Assembly (NCBI GenBank): GCA_963773585.1
Contig: CAVZBR010000006.1
Location: forward strand, 248,001-312,000
Length of the DNA stretch: 64,000 nt
Source: CAVXJN01 sp963773585
Lineage (GTDB): Bacteria; Pseudomonadota; Gammaproteobacteria; JASBUN01
Direction of reading: 5' to 3'
Each line of letters starts with the position of its first letter. The stretch's first letter is position 1. A program made the translations under genes and the position numbers. The notes beneath the pieces are model-generated. The model worked only from the letters and a program-made list of their open reading frames with translations. It did not search any database and was not told the DNA's origin. This document shows, piece after piece, positions 33,371 to 42,372 of the stretch.

Positions 33371-33754
33371 TCAAATGAGCACCTGCGGTTCGCCTTGATA
33401 TGAGTCAAGACCGTCAGGGACCCACACGCAGCCGGTCGGCTTCGGCAGCCCGGCGATCTTGCACGCCTGTTTGGCGGGGCCGTAGGGAAACAGCTCGTAC
33501 AGGTATTTGCTGTTGCCCTTTTCCTTACCCAGTTTCTTGCCGATTGACTTGGTCAAGACCCGTACCGCCGGCGCGATCTGGTATTCCTGGTAATACTCAC
33601 GCAGGAAGTTGACGATCTCCCAACGATCGTCCGTCATTTCGAGGCCTTCGGCTTCGGCAAGCTTCAAGGCCGCTTCCTCGGACCAGTCGTTCAGATCGAC
33701 CAGATATCCCTCTTCGTCTGTTTCGAGGGTCGTGCCGTCGACTTCGATTGTCAT
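33371..33754 (-). CDS. dsrC: DsrC with an unusual C-terminal extension
   Basis: 127 residues. Residues 1-110 are canonical DsrC: VDGTTLETDEEGYLVDLNDW, FLREYYQEYQIAPAVRVLTK, YLYELFPYGPAKQACKIAGLPKPTGCV. Both cysteines of the redox arm are present. DsrC normally stops right after GCV; here the codon is TGG (Trp), and 17 more residues follow (WVPDGLDSYQGEPQVLI). CysA is therefore not penultimate. This looks like a single-base stop-codon loss, or a specialised variant. DsrC normally carries sulfur between Rhd/Tus proteins, DsrAB and DsrMKJOP. Confidence 0.85.
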   Translation of the reverse strand: MTIEVDGTTLETDEEGYLVDLNDWSEEAALKLAEAEGLEMTDDRWEIVNFLREYYQEYQIAPAVRVLTKSIGKKLGKEKGNSKYLYELFPYGPAKQACKIAGLPKPTGCVWVPDGLDSYQGEPQVLI

Positions 33755-33855
33755 TTTTCAAATCTCCTTATCGTTCGCCCGGTTTGCAACGTGGTCTGAC
33801 TCGATACCGCAACGACTATCGTACCCTGCAGGCTTGGTCTGGATTGGGGCGCCGC

Positions 33856-34470
33856 TCAACACGCCAGATGCGCATCGCTTACGTCGTCGTGCTGCATAAA
33901 CGCGCGCACCAGATTCGCGCGGGTTACGATTCCGCGTACGCGCGCGTTCACGTCGGTCACGATGACCGCGTTGACTCGACTCCTCTTCATGCGTTCCACC
34001 ACTTGCTCCAATGTCTCGCTTTCCAGCACCTTTACCGGGTCCGCCGACATCCACTCTCGAACCACGCCCTTCAAGCCGTCGACTCGATGACGATGGGAGA
34101 ACAATCGGTTCAGCTTGCACCACCATCGGCCAACGGGGTGATGACACGGTAGCCCGATCGCGGCCAGCACGTCGTCCTCGGTGAGCATGCCGACAACGCG
34201 ACCATCGCGCTGCACAACCGGCAAATTGCGCACGTGGTGCTGCAGCAACAACTCGGCGGCATACGCGACGGAAACATCGGGCGCTACCGTGATCACGTCG
34301 TGCGTCATGATGTCCGAGACCCGTGCACACTCGGTTTCGCGCAGTTCCGCGTGCTTGCACGCCAGGCGGTACAAGGCCACAAGATCATTCGGCAAGACGT
34401 CTATATACGTGCCCATGTCTTGCAGCGCGTGGGCAAAGTCGCTTTCGGTCAGTTCCGGTTGTTCGCTCAT
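33856..34470 (-). CDS. CBS-domain protein in the dsr cluster
   Basis: 204 residues from ATG 34470, with GAGGAG upstream. Two CBS domains: VSDIMTHDVITVAPDVSVAYAA ... HHVRNLPVVQRDGRVVGMLTEDDVL, and VREWMSADPVKVLESETLEQVVE ... VNAVIVTDVNARVRGIVTRANLV. CBS pairs usually bind AMP, ATP or SAM. A preceding helical segment (residues 1-55) is unassigned. It lies between dsrB and dsrC, suggesting energy-state sensing for sulfite oxidation, but nothing shows the target. Confidence 0.82.
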   Translation of the reverse strand: MSEQPELTESDFAHALQDMGTYIDVLPNDLVALYRLACKHAELRETECARVSDIMTHDVITVAPDVSVAYAAELLLQHHVRNLPVVQRDGRVVGMLTEDDVLAAIGLPCHHPVGRWWCKLNRLFSHRHRVDGLKGVVREWMSADPVKVLESETLEQVVERMKRSRVNAVIVTDVNARVRGIVTRANLVRAFMQHDDVSDAHLAC

Positions 34471-34588
34471 AGCGCTCCTCGATCGGTTCGCAGGTGCCGG
34501 TCGGTGCCGGGCCGCATGCAGGAGCATGGTGCATACCGCCCGACACCTCCGACTGACGCTGCCGAGTGAAATCCGCGCCTTCTTCCTT

Positions 34589-35662
34589 CTAAAAACGGAT
34601 GTGAGTCGAGGTGTTCAGCCCATGTTTGTGAGCGCGCCAGTTCTCGACGTGAAAGCGCGTAAATGGAAAGCCGGTCATTTCGAAAAACCGCGGCCAACCG
34701 ATCCGGTCTACCCATTCTCCGATCCGTTCCCAGGCATGGGCGTCGCGCTTATAGCACGCCAGAATCGTGCGTACGGCATCCACGGCCTCCGGCCAGCGGG
34801 GCGGGTTGTTGGGGATTCCGGCCACCACCAGCTTTTGCAGGCTCGGTTTGCTGCGGGCGTTGGAGTTCTTTCCGCCCACCCAGATCGCCAATTTCGAATT
34901 CTCCGGGTCGTTGATCTGCATGGGCGGGCACGGCGGATAGCACGCGCCGCAACAGATGCACTTCTTCTCGTCGACTTCCAGCGAAGGTTTGCCGTTGACC
35001 AGCGCCGGGCGAATCGCCGCCACCGGACAGCGGGCCACGACGGACGGCCGCTCGCAGACGTTCGCCACCAGGTCGTGATTGATCTTCGGCGGTTTGGTGT
35101 GCTGAATGTTGAGGGCGATGTCGGCCTGGCCGCCGCAGTTGATCTGGCAGCAGGACGTCGACAATCGCACACGATTCGGCATCTCCTCGTTTACGAACTC
35201 GTGATGCAACTCGTCCATCAAAGCCTTGACCACGCCGGACGCGTCACTGGCCGGAATGTCGCAGTGCAGCCAGCCTTGGGTGTGGGCCACCGAAGACACT
35301 GAATTGCCGGTCCCGCCCACCGGGAAGCCTTCGCTCACCAGCTTGTCCACCAGCGGCTCGACTTTGCCTTCCGACGCGACCATGAACTCGATGTTGCTGC
35401 GGATCGTGAAACGAACGTATCCATCGCCGTAGTCGTCGGCGATGCGACACAGCTTGCGGATGGTATCGGTGTCCATCTGTCGACAGGTGCCGGCGCGCAC
35501 GGTCCAGATGGCTTCGCCGTTGTGCGACATGTGGCGCAGCACACCCGGTCGCGGTCGGTCGTGCCAGGCCCATTGACCGAAGTTCTTTTGCATGACCGGG
35601 TGCATGAATTGAAACGGATCGGGGACACCGCTTTCGATCGGGGTTCGCATTTGTGCGCTCAT
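34589..35662 (-). CDS. dsrB: Dissimilatory sulfite reductase beta subunit, oxidative type
   Basis: 357 residues. Sirohaem-[4Fe-4S] cysteines in TQGWLHCDIPASDASG and TSCCQINCGGQAD; the latter is the form found in sulfur-oxidising bacteria such as Allochromatium. Ferredoxin domain CICCGACYPPCPP. With DsrA it runs in reverse, oxidising sulfur delivered by DsrC to sulfite. AAGGAG before ATG 35662; 46 bp after dsrA. Confidence 0.94.
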   Translation of the reverse strand: MSAQMRTPIESGVPDPFQFMHPVMQKNFGQWAWHDRPRPGVLRHMSHNGEAIWTVRAGTCRQMDTDTIRKLCRIADDYGDGYVRFTIRSNIEFMVASEGKVEPLVDKLVSEGFPVGGTGNSVSSVAHTQGWLHCDIPASDASGVVKALMDELHHEFVNEEMPNRVRLSTSCCQINCGGQADIALNIQHTKPPKINHDLVANVCERPSVVARCPVAAIRPALVNGKPSLEVDEKKCICCGACYPPCPPMQINDPENSKLAIWVGGKNSNARSKPSLQKLVVAGIPNNPPRWPEAVDAVRTILACYKRDAHAWERIGEWVDRIGWPRFFEMTGFPFTRFHVENWRAHKHGLNTSTHIRF

Positions 35663-35708
35663 GAAGGCTCCTTACGCATCGGGGGATGGCTACGGTGGAC
35701 AGGCATGG

Positions 35709-36944
35709 TCATGAGCCTGCCTCTGCCCGCCGTTGGTGCCATTTCTCGGCCTCTTCGTCCCACATGTCGGTACGCACGAACGAACTGGTGCGCGGCTGGG
35801 CGATCATCGCCGGGTCAACGTCGAGACCGACACCCTCGAGGAAGTTGGTCAAACCGATGCGCTCGATCATCTCGCCGCAGCGTTCGTGCTCAAGCCCGTT
35901 TTCGGCCCAAAAATCGATGATTTCCGTGGCCAACTCCACCAGGCGCTCGTGATCATCCTCGGTTTCCAGCTTCATAAAGGGCACGATCACGGAACCGAAC
36001 AGGTCACCGATCTTGAGCGTGCGCTTGCCACCCACCAACAGGGTGACACCGCGGTCCTTTCCGGGTGACAGCGCTTTGGTCATGACGTTGATGCAGTGCA
36101 TGCACCGCACGCAGTTCTGGTTATCGATCTCGAGCGTGTCGTCTTCCTTCAGACTGATGCAGCGTGTCGGGCATCGGGTGATGACGTTGTCGACCACATA
36201 ATCGCGGCCTTTGGTTTCGACGAAGGCTTTGACCTGTTGCTGGTCGACCTGTATGTCGTCGCGCCAGGTGCCGATCACTGCCATATCCGCCCGCTGAATG
36301 GAGTTCATGCAGTCGTTCGGGCAGCCCGAGAATTTGAACTTGAACTTGTAAGGCAGCGCGGGCCGATGCAGATCATCGGTGAAATTGTTCAGCACCGTGC
36401 GGTGGGCGCGCGCCTCATTGAAGCAGGAATGTTCGCACCGGGCCGAGCCGACGCAGGACATGGCGGTACGCACCGAAGGGCCGGCGCCACCCAGATCGAA
36501 TCCCAGTTCATTGAACTCATCGAAGGCGCCCTGGATGTTTTCGCTCTTGCAGCCTTGAAACATGATGTCGCCGCTTTGGCCGTGAAACGCCACCAGACCG
36601 GAGCCATGCCGGTCCCAAATGTCTGCGAGTTGCCGCAGAATTTCGGTGTTGTAGTGCATGCCCGCAGGCGGCATGACGCGCAGGGTGTGGAACTCGCTGG
36701 AGGCCGGGAATTTATCCGCCACCTCGGAGAATCGAGGAATGATGCCGCCGCCGTAGCCGAACACGCTGACCGTGCCGCCCTTCCAATACCCTTTCTTGGT
36801 CTGATAGGAATGTTCCAACTGTCCCAGCAGATCCGACATCATCTCGTTTCGATCCGCCAAATGCTTGAGTCCGGTGACAAAACTTGGCCAGGGCCCGCCC
36901 TCGAGCTGATCCAGCATGGGCGTCGTGTGGTTTTTCTTCGGCAT
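35709..36944 (-). CDS. dsrA: Dissimilatory sulfite reductase alpha subunit, oxidative type
   Basis: 411 residues. Starts TPMLDQLEGGPWPSFVTGLK like DsrA of phototrophic sulfur bacteria. Sirohaem-cluster cysteines in TAMSCVGSARCEHSC and FSGCPNDCMNS; ferredoxin cysteines in CPTRCI and NCVRCMHCINVM. First gene of the leftward dsr set, with AAGGAGC before ATG 36944. The genes that usually follow (dsrEFH, dsrMKJOP) are not in the window, so the dsr system is split. Confidence 0.94.
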   Translation of the reverse strand: MPKKNHTTPMLDQLEGGPWPSFVTGLKHLADRNEMMSDLLGQLEHSYQTKKGYWKGGTVSVFGYGGGIIPRFSEVADKFPASSEFHTLRVMPPAGMHYNTEILRQLADIWDRHGSGLVAFHGQSGDIMFQGCKSENIQGAFDEFNELGFDLGGAGPSVRTAMSCVGSARCEHSCFNEARAHRTVLNNFTDDLHRPALPYKFKFKFSGCPNDCMNSIQRADMAVIGTWRDDIQVDQQQVKAFVETKGRDYVVDNVITRCPTRCISLKEDDTLEIDNQNCVRCMHCINVMTKALSPGKDRGVTLLVGGKRTLKIGDLFGSVIVPFMKLETEDDHERLVELATEIIDFWAENGLEHERCGEMIERIGLTNFLEGVGLDVDPAMIAQPRTSSFVRTDMWDEEAEKWHQRRAEAGS

Positions 36945-37077
36945 GTCGGCTCCTTGAAAAAAAGTATTTGTCCTGCATCTTTATAGACACAGACGCACGC
37001 GCGCTGAATAATCCGTTTGGGATAAACCCGAATGTTTTTGCTTTCTTGGCGTTAAGCGTTACTTATGGGGTCTGCTC

Positions 37078-37986
37078 ATGGAACTGCGCCAGCTTCGTTA
37101 TCTGCTCGCCGTTGCCGAGGAAGGGCACATGGGCCGCGCGGCGCAGGCCGTTCACATCAGTCAACCGGGGCTTTCGCAACAATTGCGCAAGCTCGAGGAC
37201 GAACTCGGCGTGTCCCTGCTCGAACGCCATGCGCGAGGTGTGCGTCTTTCCATTGCCGGCGCGGCGCTACTGCCGTTCTTCCGTAACGCCCTGCGCCAGG
37301 TCCAGGATGCAAAGGCGGCACTCGCCGATCTCAATCAGCGCATCCAGGGTTCGATCAACGTCGGCAGTCTGCAGGCCATCAACGTCGGGCTGTTGCCCTT
37401 GGCGATCGCGCGGCTGGTCACGGCGCATCCGGCACTGCAGGTTCACGCGCAGGAACTCCCGGCGTTGGATATCGAAGTGGGCGTCCAGCACGGCGAACTG
37501 GACCTGGGAATCGGCTTTCTGCCGATCGCGCACCACAGCGACGACTTCGAGACCGAACCCCTGTTCGATGAGCGCCTGGTATTGGTCGTATCATCCCACC
37601 ATCCCTTGGCCGCTGAAACGCGCCTGCCCGTAGCTGAACTGCGCGCGCTTCCGTTGGCACTCTTGCCGGAGCGATTTCAGATCCGGCGCATATTGGACGA
37701 GGTCACCGCCGCACAGGGGCTGCCCTTGCGCGTGACCGTTGAATTGGACACAGTGCACAGCCTACTGGCAGTGGCGAGTGCCTCCGGACTGGGGACGGTG
37801 CTGCCGGCGATGGCCGTTGCCAAGGCCTCGGAGGACGTCCGAAGCATTGCCTTGGTCGATCCCGTTCCTGCATGCTCGGTGGGCCTGATCTGGCGCCGGG
37901 GAAGCTTTCACAATTCGGCAAGCCGCGCATTGGCCAACGAACTGCGCTCGTTGATCAAAGACTACGGCGCCGAAATCCGCGAATAG
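37078..37986 (+). CDS. LysR-type transcriptional regulator, divergent from dsrA
   Basis: 302 residues. HTH: MELRQLRYLLAVAEEGHMGRAAQAVHISQPGLSQQ; effector domain with INVGSLQAINVGLLPLAIARL and GELDLGIGFLPI. Closest in style to CynR/CysB-like regulators. It shares a 133-bp divergent region with dsrA and could control the dsr genes in response to a sulfur or nitrogen compound. The effector cannot be read from the sequence. Confidence 0.85.
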   Translation: MELRQLRYLLAVAEEGHMGRAAQAVHISQPGLSQQLRKLEDELGVSLLERHARGVRLSIAGAALLPFFRNALRQVQDAKAALADLNQRIQGSINVGSLQAINVGLLPLAIARLVTAHPALQVHAQELPALDIEVGVQHGELDLGIGFLPIAHHSDDFETEPLFDERLVLVVSSHHPLAAETRLPVAELRALPLALLPERFQIRRILDEVTAAQGLPLRVTVELDTVHSLLAVASASGLGTVLPAMAVAKASEDVRSIALVDPVPACSVGLIWRRGSFHNSASRALANELRSLIKDYGAEIRE

Positions 37987-38018
37987 GCGCTGCATCGAAG
38001 CAGCCCAGTGAGCGACAT

Positions 38019-38474
38019 ATGCGATTCAACCAATCCACCGACTATGCATTGCGCGTACTCACCTACCTTGGTATCAAGGGGTCCGAGCTCGCCACCATCA
38101 CCGAGATCGCAGACGCCTATCAGATCTCGCGCAATCATCTGATGAAAGTCATCTACCGCCTCGGGCAGGCGGGATTCATTCACACCCAGCGTGGCAAGCA
38201 TGGCGGTCTGCGTCTGAATCGGGATCCGGCGGACATTTCAATCGGCGATGTAGTACGACGCATGGAAGAACGTTGGGACTTGGTGGACTGCTTCAATCCG
38301 GGCGTGAGCACGTGCCCGATCCAGCCGGCGTGCGCCTTGCAGCACATTCTTCGCCGCAGTCTCGATGCGTTTCTCAGTGTGCTGGATGAATACACTGTGG
38401 AGGATTTGCTCGCCAAGCGGACTTCCCTCGAGATCATTTTGCAGACTACGGTCGCGATGCCGCGCTCCGACTGA
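38019..38474 (+). CDS. nsrR: NsrR-like Rrf2-family NO-sensing repressor
   Basis: 151 residues from ATG 38019 (MRFNQSTDYALRVLTYLG); longer upstream frames overlap the LysR gene and are unlikely. Winged helix with ISRNHLMKVIYRLGQAGFI, then cluster cysteines at 91, 99 and 105 (DCFNPGVSTCPIQPAC). The spacing is slightly wider than in E. coli NsrR. It binds a [4Fe-4S] or [2Fe-2S] cluster that reacts with NO. Probable targets here: nirK (candidate site at 42621) and perhaps the nnrS genes. Confidence 0.87.
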   Translation: MRFNQSTDYALRVLTYLGIKGSELATITEIADAYQISRNHLMKVIYRLGQAGFIHTQRGKHGGLRLNRDPADISIGDVVRRMEERWDLVDCFNPGVSTCPIQPACALQHILRRSLDAFLSVLDEYTVEDLLAKRTSLEIILQTTVAMPRSD

Positions 38475-38524
38475 GCGTCAGCGGCGCGCAGCAGCGCAAC
38501 GAGGTGCGCAGATCGATAAGCGTT

Positions 38525-38998
38525 CTATTGCGTATCCGGCGAGCCGCCGCCGGCATTGATCAGCGCCAGCACCCGGTCCAAGGCAGGCCCGATCCGTTTG
38601 AGCTCGTCCATGTGCACCGTCGACAGGTCCGCCAGCAACCGTTCGGCGCGGTCCGTGAGCGTCAGCAGCACGCGCCGGTGATCGTCCGGATCGTGTTTGC
38701 GCATCACCAGACCCGCCTGGGCCAAGCGGCCGACCAGCTCCGCCGCGCTATGTGGCCGCAGCCGCAGTCGTTCGGCCAGATCGCCCACCGTCACCGCCCG
38801 TTGCCCCGCAAATCCCTTGATCGCCAGCAATGCCTGGTGGTGGCGGGGCGTGAGGCCCACCTCGCGGGCCGCGCGCTGACTGAATTCCAGAAAGCACCTG
38901 ATCGAATACCGAAATTCCGATAGCGCCTCATAATCCGCCTGGGTCGGCATGGCGCTTGCGCGAGCGCCGGATTTTCGACTGATTTGCTTCCGCCCCAT
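38525..38998 (-). CDS. MarR-family transcriptional regulator
   Basis: 157 residues. Winged helix: LTPRHHQALLAIKGFAG, VGDLAERLRLRPHSAAELVGRLAQAGLV, DPDDHRRVLLTLTDRAERLL. Divergent from the ClC channel gene, with an imperfect palindrome between them that overlaps a -10 box, so it likely represses both. Start ATG 38998; an internal ATG 16 codons later is possible. Confidence 0.85.
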   Translation of the reverse strand: MGRKQISRKSGARASAMPTQADYEALSEFRYSIRCFLEFSQRAAREVGLTPRHHQALLAIKGFAGQRAVTVGDLAERLRLRPHSAAELVGRLAQAGLVMRKHDPDDHRRVLLTLTDRAERLLADLSTVHMDELKRIGPALDRVLALINAGGGSPDTQ

Positions 38999-39024
38999 AC
39001 TTTCACCGCCCTCCGGATTGCCTA

Positions 39025-39049
39025 TATTATGTCGTAATACGATATAATA
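39025..39049. promoter_or_regulatory. Candidate MarR operator overlapping the ClC promoter
   Basis: 25-bp inverted repeat, TATTATGTCG and CGATATAATA around TAATA (9 of 10 arm positions symmetric). It contains a rightward TATAAT (39043-39048) with TTGCCT 19 bp upstream. Binding here would block the promoter of the channel gene at 39121 and could also cover the leftward marR promoter. Confidence 0.65.
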
Positions 39050-39120
39050 GCGCGGCTCATTGGCGCCGTTTTCCAGCTGCCGCCGGTCGCCATGGTAGCC
39101 GAGTTCGAACAGGAGCTGAG

Positions 39121-40923
39121 ATGTCCGACCACGACTGCCACAAGCCCTTGGGGGATTTTACTACCGAGCCCCGCGTCCTCTTGATTGCGGGCATCGCCGT
39201 GATCGTGGCCACGGCCGGAGTGGCCGCCGGCGTCGTGCTCCTGAAGCTCATCCGCTTAGCGACCAATCTCGCCTACTTCGGACAGTTCACTTTGGCTGAC
39301 TTGAAGCTCGGCGACTCGCCGCTGGGCCTGTGGATGGCGCTGGTGCCGGTCGCCGGCGCGCTGGTCGTCGGCTTGATGGCGCGCTACGGCAGCGAAAAGA
39401 TTCGCGGCCATGGCATTCCCGAGGCGCTCGAAGCGATCCTGCTCGGGCGTTCGCGCCTGGACGCCAAGGTGGCGATTCTCAAGCCGTTGTCCTCGGCAGT
39501 CTCCATCGGAACGGGTGGACCGTTCGGCGCCGAAGGCCCGATCATCATGACCGGCGGCGCGATCGGATCGTTGATTGCGCAAACGCTCCCCGTCAGTGAC
39601 CACGAACGCAAGACCTTGCTGGTCGCCGGCGCGGCCGCCGGCATGACCGCGGTGTTCGGTACCCCGATCGCCGCCATGATGCTCGCTATCGAGCTGCTGC
39701 TGTTCGAGTGGAATCCGCGCAGCTTCATTCCTGTATTCGTAGCCGCCGTGGTGGCGGCGGTCGAGCGCACAAGCATTGTGCACATGCCAAGCCCGCTGTT
39801 TCCGTTCGTCGCGAGCGCCGAGATTTCCTTTTTCGCCCTCGCATGCTGGGTGTTCGTCGGGCTCTTGGCGGGTCTTCTTTCCGGCATGCTGACACGGCTG
39901 GTGTATGCCTGCGAAGACGGCTTCAAGCGCTTGCCCATTCATTGGATGTGGTGGCCGATGCTGGGCGCAGTGGTAGTAGGCGTCGGCGGTCTACTCGACC
40001 CGCGCGCGCTGGGCGTGGGCTACGACAATATCTTTGCAATGCTCCAGGGCCAGGTGCTACCGCTGTCCGCACTGTTGCTGCTCACGGTCAAGGCCATCAT
40101 CTGGTCGGTTGCGCTCGGTTCGGGCACTTCCGGCGGCGTGCTCGCGCCGCTGCTGATCATGGGCGGGGCGTTGGGTGCGGTGGTCTCCGCCGCCATTCCC
40201 GGAAACGACCCCGGCCTGCTGCCCCTGCTCGCCATGGCGGCCACCATGGGCGGCACCATGCGCGCGCCGCTCACGGCGACGTTCTTCGCAGCCGAACTCA
40301 CGGGCAATACGCACGTGCTTCTGCCATTGATCGCCGCGTGCGGAACGGCGCACGCGGTCACCGTATTGTTGATGCGTCGCTCGATCCTCACCGAGAAGAT
40401 CGCCCGGCGCGGGCACCATATCGTGCGTGAATATCGCGTCGACCCATTCGCTTTGACGCAGGTCAACGAGGTAATGACCGCTTCGGTCGAGACTTTACCC
40501 GCTGAGATGACCTTGCGGGCCGCGCTCGCCTATCTGACCAGCCAGCAAGCCATGCATCCGAGCTTTCCCGTGACCGACGACGGTGGCCGCGTGCTCGGCA
40601 TTGTCGATCCGCCGACGATCCTGCGTTGGCGACGTTCCGGTAAGCCACGCAACGCCACCCTTGCCCAACTGCTCTGTGGAGCCAACTGCCCGGTTGCCTA
40701 TCCCGATGAGTACCTCGACAGTTTGGCGGACCGGCTGTCGATTGCGAACGTCGCCCATTTCCCGGTGATCTCGCGAGAAAGCGAAACGCTCGTCGGTTAC
40801 ATCGGCTGGAAAGACCTCATGCGCGTACGCACCAGGCTTCGAGCCGAACACCACGACAGGTCGACTTTCATTCGTCTTCGCGCCGGCCGCGCAATGTCGA
40901 CGCGCGAACGCCAAAAGCCCTGA
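39121..40923 (+). CDS. ClC-family chloride channel/transporter with C-terminal CBS pair
   Basis: 600 residues, ten or more membrane helices. ClC selectivity motifs: GTGGPFGAEGPIIMTGGAIGS (gating Glu in GAEGP), AAAAGMTAVFGTPIAA-type helix, and GSGTSGGVLAPLLIMGG. Two CBS domains occupy about residues 440-570 (VNEVMTASVETLPAEMTL, VAHFPVISRESETLVGYIGW). The gating glutamate leaves channel versus H+/Cl- exchange open. Good AGGAG site before ATG 39121. Under likely MarR control; substrate could be chloride, nitrate or another anion. Confidence 0.88.
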   Translation: MSDHDCHKPLGDFTTEPRVLLIAGIAVIVATAGVAAGVVLLKLIRLATNLAYFGQFTLADLKLGDSPLGLWMALVPVAGALVVGLMARYGSEKIRGHGIPEALEAILLGRSRLDAKVAILKPLSSAVSIGTGGPFGAEGPIIMTGGAIGSLIAQTLPVSDHERKTLLVAGAAAGMTAVFGTPIAAMMLAIELLLFEWNPRSFIPVFVAAVVAAVERTSIVHMPSPLFPFVASAEISFFALACWVFVGLLAGLLSGMLTRLVYACEDGFKRLPIHWMWWPMLGAVVVGVGGLLDPRALGVGYDNIFAMLQGQVLPLSALLLLTVKAIIWSVALGSGTSGGVLAPLLIMGGALGAVVSAAIPGNDPGLLPLLAMAATMGGTMRAPLTATFFAAELTGNTHVLLPLIAACGTAHAVTVLLMRRSILTEKIARRGHHIVREYRVDPFALTQVNEVMTASVETLPAEMTLRAALAYLTSQQAMHPSFPVTDDGGRVLGIVDPPTILRWRRSGKPRNATLAQLLCGANCPVAYPDEYLDSLADRLSIANVAHFPVISRESETLVGYIGWKDLMRVRTRLRAEHHDRSTFIRLRAGRAMSTRERQKP

Positions 40924-41069
40924 CGGCCAGCCGCGGGCGTCGACGGCCGTGGGTTTGTGCGCTTGCGATTCCACTCCCTGTTCTCGTATGTTTACCCGAT
41001 ACTGCAGCATACGCTTTGGAACCGAGCGCCCGGTCCGCGACTTGTTCGGAGAACGTGCATCAAATAGCG

Positions 41070-41795
41070 ATGAACACCAAAAAGCTCCTAAGTTACGAAT
41101 GGGACGCGATCGCAGGCGTCCTGGCGGCGATCGCCGCGATTATCCTGCACTTGCTGCACGTGGTGGATGAGCACGTGATTCTGCCGATCGTGCTCGCCTT
41201 GATGGGGCTGCTGTTCGTCAACTTCATGCGTCATACACGCAACAATGAGATCACGGCCGAAGAGATCGAACGCACCGGGCATGCGGTGCGCCGAATTCAA
41301 TCGGCGCTCAAACAGCCGGACGTGCTGTTGATCGGACCGCGACAACTGCGCGCGGTGAGCGAGCAATTTGCCCGGGACATGAGCGGCGACGCCATATGGT
41401 TCAATGTCTGTCTGTCGATGTATGTACCTGAACCGCTGTTCGACACGCTGCTGCGGCCTGCCATCGAGAACCCCTTGGTCCATTCCATACAGTTCGTGCT
41501 CGACGAAAGTCAAAAGGATTTGTGGGAGCAATCCGTACAACCCGCGATCGTCGCTTGTCACGGCCATGAGAAAGTGCGAGAACCCCGCTGGTGCAATCTC
41601 GAAAAGAACGTCTCGTTTATCCTTGGCGACAGCCACCAAAGCAAAGGAACCGAGGCGCTGTTGAGTTTCTGGGGCGAACCGTTCATGGCCCAATCCACCA
41701 AGCGCGACGTGCCGCGCTTCATATTTCATGTGCAGAAGAATTCCGAGCTGCTTTCCCATCTTTCCGACCTGGAACGCCGTTGCGTACATGGCTAG
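41070..41795 (+). CDS. Membrane-anchored protein of unknown function
   Basis: 241 residues from ATG 41070 (MNTKKLLSYEWDAIAG). Two adjacent membrane segments (GVLAAIAAIILHLLHVV and HVILPIVLALMGLLFVNFM), then a soluble domain of about 180 residues with charged helices (EEIERTGHAVRRIQSAL) and a possible PLD-like alpha/beta part (DAIWFNVCLSMYVPEPLFDTLL, HSIQFVLDESQKDLW). I do not recognise the family. Stand-alone, about 150 bp after the ClC gene. Confidence 0.6.
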   Translation: MNTKKLLSYEWDAIAGVLAAIAAIILHLLHVVDEHVILPIVLALMGLLFVNFMRHTRNNEITAEEIERTGHAVRRIQSALKQPDVLLIGPRQLRAVSEQFARDMSGDAIWFNVCLSMYVPEPLFDTLLRPAIENPLVHSIQFVLDESQKDLWEQSVQPAIVACHGHEKVREPRWCNLEKNVSFILGDSHQSKGTEALLSFWGEPFMAQSTKRDVPRFIFHVQKNSELLSHLSDLERRCVHG

Positions 41796-41874
41796 ACTCA
41801 GAGCGACGATCTATTGTTCGATCGGTACCACCACGGGGAAACCGAAAATGCGTCCAAACCTTGCGGAGCGGATC

Positions 41875-42372
41875 ATGGCTTTCAAAACGCATTTGACGTC
41901 CATTGTGCTTGGTATGGCGCTCCTCGGCGGCGGGCCCGCCGCCGCGCAAGAGCCACCGCCGGCTTCACAGACGCTTCGACTTTCGCCGCAGTTGCTGCAA
42001 CTGCTGCGCTCTGAAATGCGTGCACTCGTCACCGGCATCCAAACGATCCCAGCGGCAATTGCCACGGCAGACTGGAAACATATCGCCACTACGAGCGCAC
42101 AGATCAGTGCGAGCTACATTCTGAACCAGAAGCTCACACCGGCGCAGAAAACCGAGTTGCAGAATGCGCTGCCTGACCATTTCAAACGCCTGGATGCGAA
42201 TTTCCATCGCGAAGCGCGCAAACTGGAAGCGGCGGCCCACAACCGCGACGCCCAGCTCGCCGCCTTTCACTACTACCGTCTGCTGGAAACGTGTACGAGC
42301 TGTCATTCGACCTACGCATCTTCCCGGTTTCCCGATTTCGCCTCCGAAGCGACCGGCGCGCACGATCATTGA
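41875..42372 (+). CDS. Periplasmic monohaem cytochrome c with C-terminal CXXCH (cytochrome c'-like)
   Basis: 165 residues from ATG 41875 (GGAG upstream). Signal peptide LTSIVLGMALLGGGPAAAQ, a predicted all-helical body (SPQLLQLLRSEMRALVTGI, HFKRLDANFHREARKLEAAA), and haem site ETCTSCHSTYASSRF near the C-terminus. The C-terminal haem on a helical bundle is the class II (c'/c556) layout. Such proteins often bind NO. It lies 340 bp before nirK. Confidence 0.78.
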   Translation: MAFKTHLTSIVLGMALLGGGPAAAQEPPPASQTLRLSPQLLQLLRSEMRALVTGIQTIPAAIATADWKHIATTSAQISASYILNQKLTPAQKTELQNALPDHFKRLDANFHREARKLEAAAHNRDAQLAAFHYYRLLETCTSCHSTYASSRFPDFASEATGAHDH

